Source: Clostridia bacterium (lineage in GTDB: Bacteria; Bacillota; Clostridia; Christensenellales; CAG-138). Taken from it: 55,634 bases of DNA. The notes under the pieces were generated by a model. That model was not told the DNA's origin, searched no databases, and worked only from the letters and a program-made list of their open reading frames with translations. The number at the start of each line of letters is the position of its first letter. Position 1 is the stretch's first letter. Location: positions 1 through 55,634 of the forward strand of contig JAFWOT010000018.1 of assembly GCA_017509785.1 (NCBI GenBank), given 5' to 3'. The translations under genes were made by a program, and so were the position numbers. Below are positions 53,701 through 55,634 of this stretch, piece after piece.

Positions 53701-55344
53701 CGCGATCTGTATGCGCAGAGCAGCACCTCCAACGGTACCGGTTGGTACTACGATACGGCGGAGTATTCGCTGTCCCGTACGGTCAACGGAACGACGATGT
53801 ATGCCGGATTCTTCTACTTCTATACCGATGAAGAAACGAACATCACCGGCACGAACATGGCTATGTATTCGTCCGATCCCACTACGGATGATATCTACGT
53901 CCAGCTCTACTCCCTCAAAGACGTCGTCGAGGGCGAGACCTACACCGTAACCTTCTCCTACTATGATGAGAACGGTGATTACGTCACCGAGACCCATGAG
54001 AACGTAGCTTACGGCGCCGAGATCACTCCTCCCGAGGTTCCCGAGCGTCCCGGCTACACTTTCGATGGTTGGGACAGTGAAGGTTACCTCGGTGTCACCG
54101 AGAGTCACGACTACGTCGCCCAGTACATCCAGGACGGCTCCGTGACTTACACCGTGTATCTGCGCGCGGTCTACGGCGAGAAGAACACGACCGGTACCAC
54201 CACCATCGTGCTCGACGCCAACGGACTGACTTTCGCGTCCGGTGCGAACGACACTCTCCAGGGTCTCGGTTGGAGCGGCTTTGCCTCCACGAACGAGACG
54301 CGCACTATGGGTAATCTCGACATCAACGCCTCCGTCAGGATCCCCGCAGGGCAGATCTTCGCGGAGTACGAGCAGGCCGGTTACACCTTCCTCGGATGGA
54401 ACACCAAGCCCGACGGCACCGGTCTCAACTTCAGCGTCAGCGGCAGCGGCGAGAATGACTTCGGTGGCGCGACCGAAAAGACCGTCTACGTTGACAACCT
54501 CGACAGGACCTCGGTCAACACCCACGTTAACACCCTCTACGCCATGTGGGAGGGCAGCGCGATGTTCTACCACTCCGCGGATAACACTCTTGAGAACTCC
54601 TCCGGCACGAGGATATTCTCCACCTACGAGAGGCAGAATACGGGCGTCGACATCACCGCGATGGTGAAGACCGGCTGCCTCTACGGCGGCTACTACAGCG
54701 ATTACGCCGGTAAGGGCAGCTACTCCTACGGCAATATCGGCTCCGGCTATGAGGCCTATGACGGCACGCAGGTCGCATGGACGGAAAGCAACGCCTATAC
54801 CGCCATAAAGGGTAACGCGTTCAACTTCCAGAGCGGCTCCGCTGCAAAGACGTACATCGGCAAGACGATCTTCATAAAGGAGGTCCCGGCGAGCACGTAT
54901 CTGCGTCCGTACCTGCACTTTACCTACAAGCTTGATGAGAATCAGACGATCATGAACGCATGGCTCATCTCCGACGTTGACGACCTCAACTACAACGGGA
55001 CCGGCTTCATAATTGTCAATGAACAGTACGGCACGACGAAGGTCGTCAGCAAGCTGACCGTGACAACGAGCGGCGGCGTAGAAACCACGCAAACGCTGAC
55101 GCCCGAGTCCGTTTTCAATGCGAAGGGCGCGAAGAACCGCCTCACCTACCGCGAGGTCATCGGCGGCGCGAGTCTGCTGAATGAGGGCGATATGGTCTAC
55201 AATTACTGGATCACGCCCGATGGTCTTCGTGTGACCGGCGCGAGAGTATGCCAGTACTACAACCTCGGCAGCGCCAAGAACATCGACGTTACCAACAACG
55301 ACGAGATCGGCAGCCTGATCACCGATCCGTCTGAAACTCACTAA
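47752..55344 (+). CDS. giant secreted repeat protein (InlB-B, MucBP-like and four unknown repeat domains)
   Basis: About 2,530 residues. Signal peptide 1-28; a ZU5-like beta domain (about 45-170); InlB B-type (Listeria-Bacteroides) repeats near 451, 815 and 910 (GYYFDKWYTT, GYYFTGWYKD, GLTFGGWFYD ... LYPLW); a MucBP-like unit (about 1223-1285, YTLTINYVDDDNNAVHTAYT); four tandem domains of 160-185 residues (about 1291-1455, 1466-1624, 1663-1847, 1879-2063) starting like W-x-P-V/T...G-x-x-Y-L-I-G; a Pro/Thr linker (about 1848-1877); more InlB-type repeats to the end. No LPxTG, SLH or dockerin at the C-terminus. TTG start after AGGAGGG; an in-frame ATG at 47716 lacks an SD. Likely adhesin or polymer-binding protein; function is inference. 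Confidence 0.85.
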   Translation: MKKSIARVLSLVLVLIMVVSAMPVSAMSGISDGSGRDIRDWWRDLWKWWVKPTPIEVIDYPAQRFRAELDGGLVVSVEAPEGALPVKTKMTAERVTDIEAVQAAVNAMDGVSCNVKVAVDITFTCGKTEVQPSKDVTVTMKCDELSNIANLTVVHLDADIDGLDGSVDVETVDDAELNGSVASFSARHFSIYAGGDGENNTRVTVDFYPNETITDSNRNNRQIVLVSSFTGGNTPVYDPGLPNLGANQAFGGWKLVGSGTAPAGFEYGKTYTVNQLNEILIANAESYTSAFTLSFAAVVEDVVFVSYTDQNGVVWKTEAVPLNHSTYGDFTYDSDNFAPEGQNVGLVGWVVMFENGQATGYVVEDTDDAADFKYKVVDNAPFGAPGSAGTASHELVLYPLVKAGHWIYFNANIGTNANTEDTTPASYTAPRFVAEGYPASSVKPADPTREGYYFDKWYTTASHTTEFNWNQEVTADVTVYANWTPKSNVPYKIIFWTQNRNDETGLSNANKTWDYYVPTASGVVTSGTASAGSTVTLPSSTTNKTAYNRLGRNDETYSGRAANGELGYYFKFNSAMTETSKVIRGDGTTVFNVYYDRATLTIKFYNSSSASTAQYTYSGLYEHDWDGYPSLSSSYTWKYDDPNDNKTYILTSGTAPTVFKSFQSCTETWNIYRADASSWNYSSPIYYRRQALNGSYVLYREDDLCVDSSSVYETQYIRGNEFFGFTGVGYNMSTDSTTASSYHTFTANDSGDYPLIFTGYEIYSYGINIYYQRNQWAFDYYSNGTTYHANNGNKIYFEDDISSLKNFEPTNGPEGYYFTGWYKDPECTKPYTFSGTEAKMPNNDVIVYAGWEPEWYRIVFDLTDGGNVDPTTIVIPSDDTHPNGQDPTFTVVYGTKIDGACLSKVTTTTGLTFGGWFYDAAHTKPFSFETLIGPNIPSAGDPDGMDMSYATADASDRQDQSNYWKPWSDVDYPAVRGKLVLYPLWRQKVVGSDGIQVRYDAVDGDGLIYVGQDGQVIRYDPFTYTDGALAFTRYSATPNENGEQFLYWEILDKNGNVVDTVYPGETFPVNLEWAVAEPTRPTYTITWYYRDDNGNWVTKHTNVFEGDIPTSSAPNWDDGTYLYEFSSWNSAQDGSGTAPVAADANADYYAQYTQAALPAKYTVTFKDWDDTILNTQTVYEGYAATAPADPTRTGYTFTGWSPADFSNVTSDMTITAQYTVNSYTLTINYVDDDNNAVHTAYTHSYEFGASYSVDSPEVEGYTTEQTTVAGTMPAQNVTVNVVYTATSTVKVYELVTTAPSDWSGNYVITYGNTTDMYIMKGVAGSPSGTDIESASNATAYASSGITLDGTKLKNVADDYVFTIAPSGSYYSVKSVSQGSYLGQLNDTYHTLAAYSALNTTYCLWTPGVGTDASSFSNTSSTNYPYLSFYPSGSYFWTGSTTNTAYTSVRLWKETTESGSSTPSVTWTQVTGLTSGSAYGLEAGRYYRFEAGGYAISNTTGTTITRAASDATDSKQWWLATSETTVGTHTMVLLKNVSSSNYMYFTSYTPSGSSSSTTIVAGNASNGDTYDFYAASSSTVYLENYYYDSGYTTYHLGYKSDYSAYCFYGTSSSSRTAFTVYESNETFNASVQPASADSMRRDDSVNLAERTGDFTVQSQLRASEVWEPVNTVEDGGTYLIGYVEDGITYLMMNYNPSTQTYYGSTSITGYTSSRQCYAIVAQLDGSGNVTGVSTSSISGATLDNVKWTFNKVSGSTSYYIQSASNSSKYLQVYNSTTTDLRLYPDSLSANYSKWDWSETSKYLSWTYDSTTKYVSILGDSSEVPQYFAADADSDYAVEIQLYKLQENVTPTATPTATPTPTPTPTAEPTATPTAAPAAQMWTPTDTIVPGEEYLIGFVYNGVVYLAVNDGTYSSYNSNYYGYSARAVLDSDNAISAHVIGLNDINGRYTDLSSCTWTFSSDTGGLIKSTANSNYYLSTYSTTTYRDLYAQSSTSNGTGWYYDTAEYSLSRTVNGTTMYAGFFYFYTDEETNITGTNMAMYSSDPTTDDIYVQLYSLKDVVEGETYTVTFSYYDENGDYVTETHENVAYGAEITPPEVPERPGYTFDGWDSEGYLGVTESHDYVAQYIQDGSVTYTVYLRAVYGEKNTTGTTTIVLDANGLTFASGANDTLQGLGWSGFASTNETRTMGNLDINASVRIPAGQIFAEYEQAGYTFLGWNTKPDGTGLNFSVSGSGENDFGGATEKTVYVDNLDRTSVNTHVNTLYAMWEGSAMFYHSADNTLENSSGTRIFSTYERQNTGVDITAMVKTGCLYGGYYSDYAGKGSYSYGNIGSGYEAYDGTQVAWTESNAYTAIKGNAFNFQSGSAAKTYIGKTIFIKEVPASTYLRPYLHFTYKLDENQTIMNAWLISDVDDLNYNGTGFIIVNEQYGTTKVVSKLTVTTSGGVETTQTLTPESVFNAKGAKNRLTYREVIGGASLLNEGDMVYNYWITPDGLRVTGARVCQYYNLGSAKNIDVTNNDEIGSLITDPSETH

Positions 55345-55362
55345 CGGAAAGGAGCAATCGAT

Positions 55363-55634
55363 ATGAGCATGTATAAGTTCGGACTTCCCGTTATATTATC
55401 CTCCCGCGGATTGGGCGATGATGACGGCGAAGGCGATGTCATCGGCGGCGGTTCCGCACAGGGCGGCATCGGCGGGAACGGCGGCAACGGCGGCAACAAG
55501 ACCCCGTTCGCGTGTTCGTTCGATACGTGGAGCGAGAAGTTCCGTTCCGACACGTACAAGGACGGGCTGATCGACTTCAACGACTACGGTCAGTGGTGGG
55601 CCGACTCCGGTCTGGGCATGGAGGCATGGGAGCA
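55363..55634 (+). CDS. Gly-rich partner of the giant protein (3' end beyond window)
   Basis: Starts at ATG 55363 after AAAGGAG, 18 bases from the giant protein stop, and runs off the window (at least 90 codons). The start MSMYKFGLPVILSSRGLGDD has no signal peptide. An acidic, Gly-rich, collagen-like stretch (about 20-45) follows, then ACSFDTWSEKFRSDTYKDG and FNDYGQWWADSGLGM. No family recognised. Operon position suggests that it works with the giant protein. Confidence 0.7.
   Translation, partial: MSMYKFGLPVILSSRGLGDDDGEGDVIGGGSAQGGIGGNGGNGGNKTPFACSFDTWSEKFRSDTYKDGLIDFNDYGQWWADSGLGMEAWE

Noticed and set aside
47752..55344. Assembly artefact joining several genes in the giant ORF
   Set aside because: The frame is unbroken for 7.6 kb, with a single signal peptide and domain boundaries that make sense; GC shifts inside fit domain exchange.

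Overview
The window looks like a chromosomal segment of an uncultured, GC-rich Bacillota of class Clostridia, probably from a gut. The signs are a Phe T-box leader on pheST, DapF, lipobox lipoproteins with Pro/Thr/Glu linkers, a sortase, type I dockerins, TTG starts behind strong Shine-Dalgarno (SD) sites, and TTGACA-17-TATAAT promoters throughout. Taxonomy below class is a guess. No prophage, IS transposase, CRISPR array or rRNA was seen.

Layout. 0.1-6.3 kb: ECF-type sigma factor, ABC exporter, a membrane-anchored protein with a degenerate kinase domain, and a lipid kinase. 6.5-11.3 kb: a four-gene poly-gamma-glutamate operon (pgsB, pgsC, a PgsA homologue lacking its metal ligands, gamma-glutamyltransferase). 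11.3-18.8 kb: lipoprotein, YhaM-like exonuclease, family 5 binding protein, metG and another lipoprotein. 18.8-19.7 kb: a hairpin-rich repeat block ending exactly at the 3' CCA of a tRNA-Gly(GCC). 19.8-22.2 kb: FtsB/DivIC-like, Ppx/GppA-like and two half-size chromate transporters in an overlapping operon. 22.3-26.8 kb: tryptophanase-like lyase, RdgB, phosphodiesterase, HD hydrolase, then greA in convergent orientation with its 3' end and terminator present three times in tandem. 26.9-32.2 kb (minus): dusB, membrane protein, TSCPD protein, dapF, GH13 enzyme and a dockerin protein with a papain-like domain. 32.3-40 kb (plus): repeat membrane protein, lipoprotein, T-box-pheST, GNAT, TfoX_N and voltage-gated K+ channel genes. 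40-45.5 kb (minus): CotH-dockerin, prfB with a programmed frameshift whose stop is UAA, a DUF559 nuclease gene between two MITE-like elements, and argS. 45.6-55.6 kb (plus): sortase, yebC, an AT-rich 54-bp periodic region, a roughly 2,530-residue secreted repeat protein, and a Gly-rich partner cut by the window edge.

Much of the accessory content points to the cell surface: poly-gamma-glutamate, dockerins, CotH, sortase, giant adhesin and many lipoproteins. The best candidates for something undescribed are the DUF559 gene between two palindromic elements, the tandem greA tails, the tRNA-adjacent hairpin repeats, the UAA-type prfB shift site, and two proteins that keep an enzyme fold but have lost the catalytic residues (kinase-like and PgsA-like).
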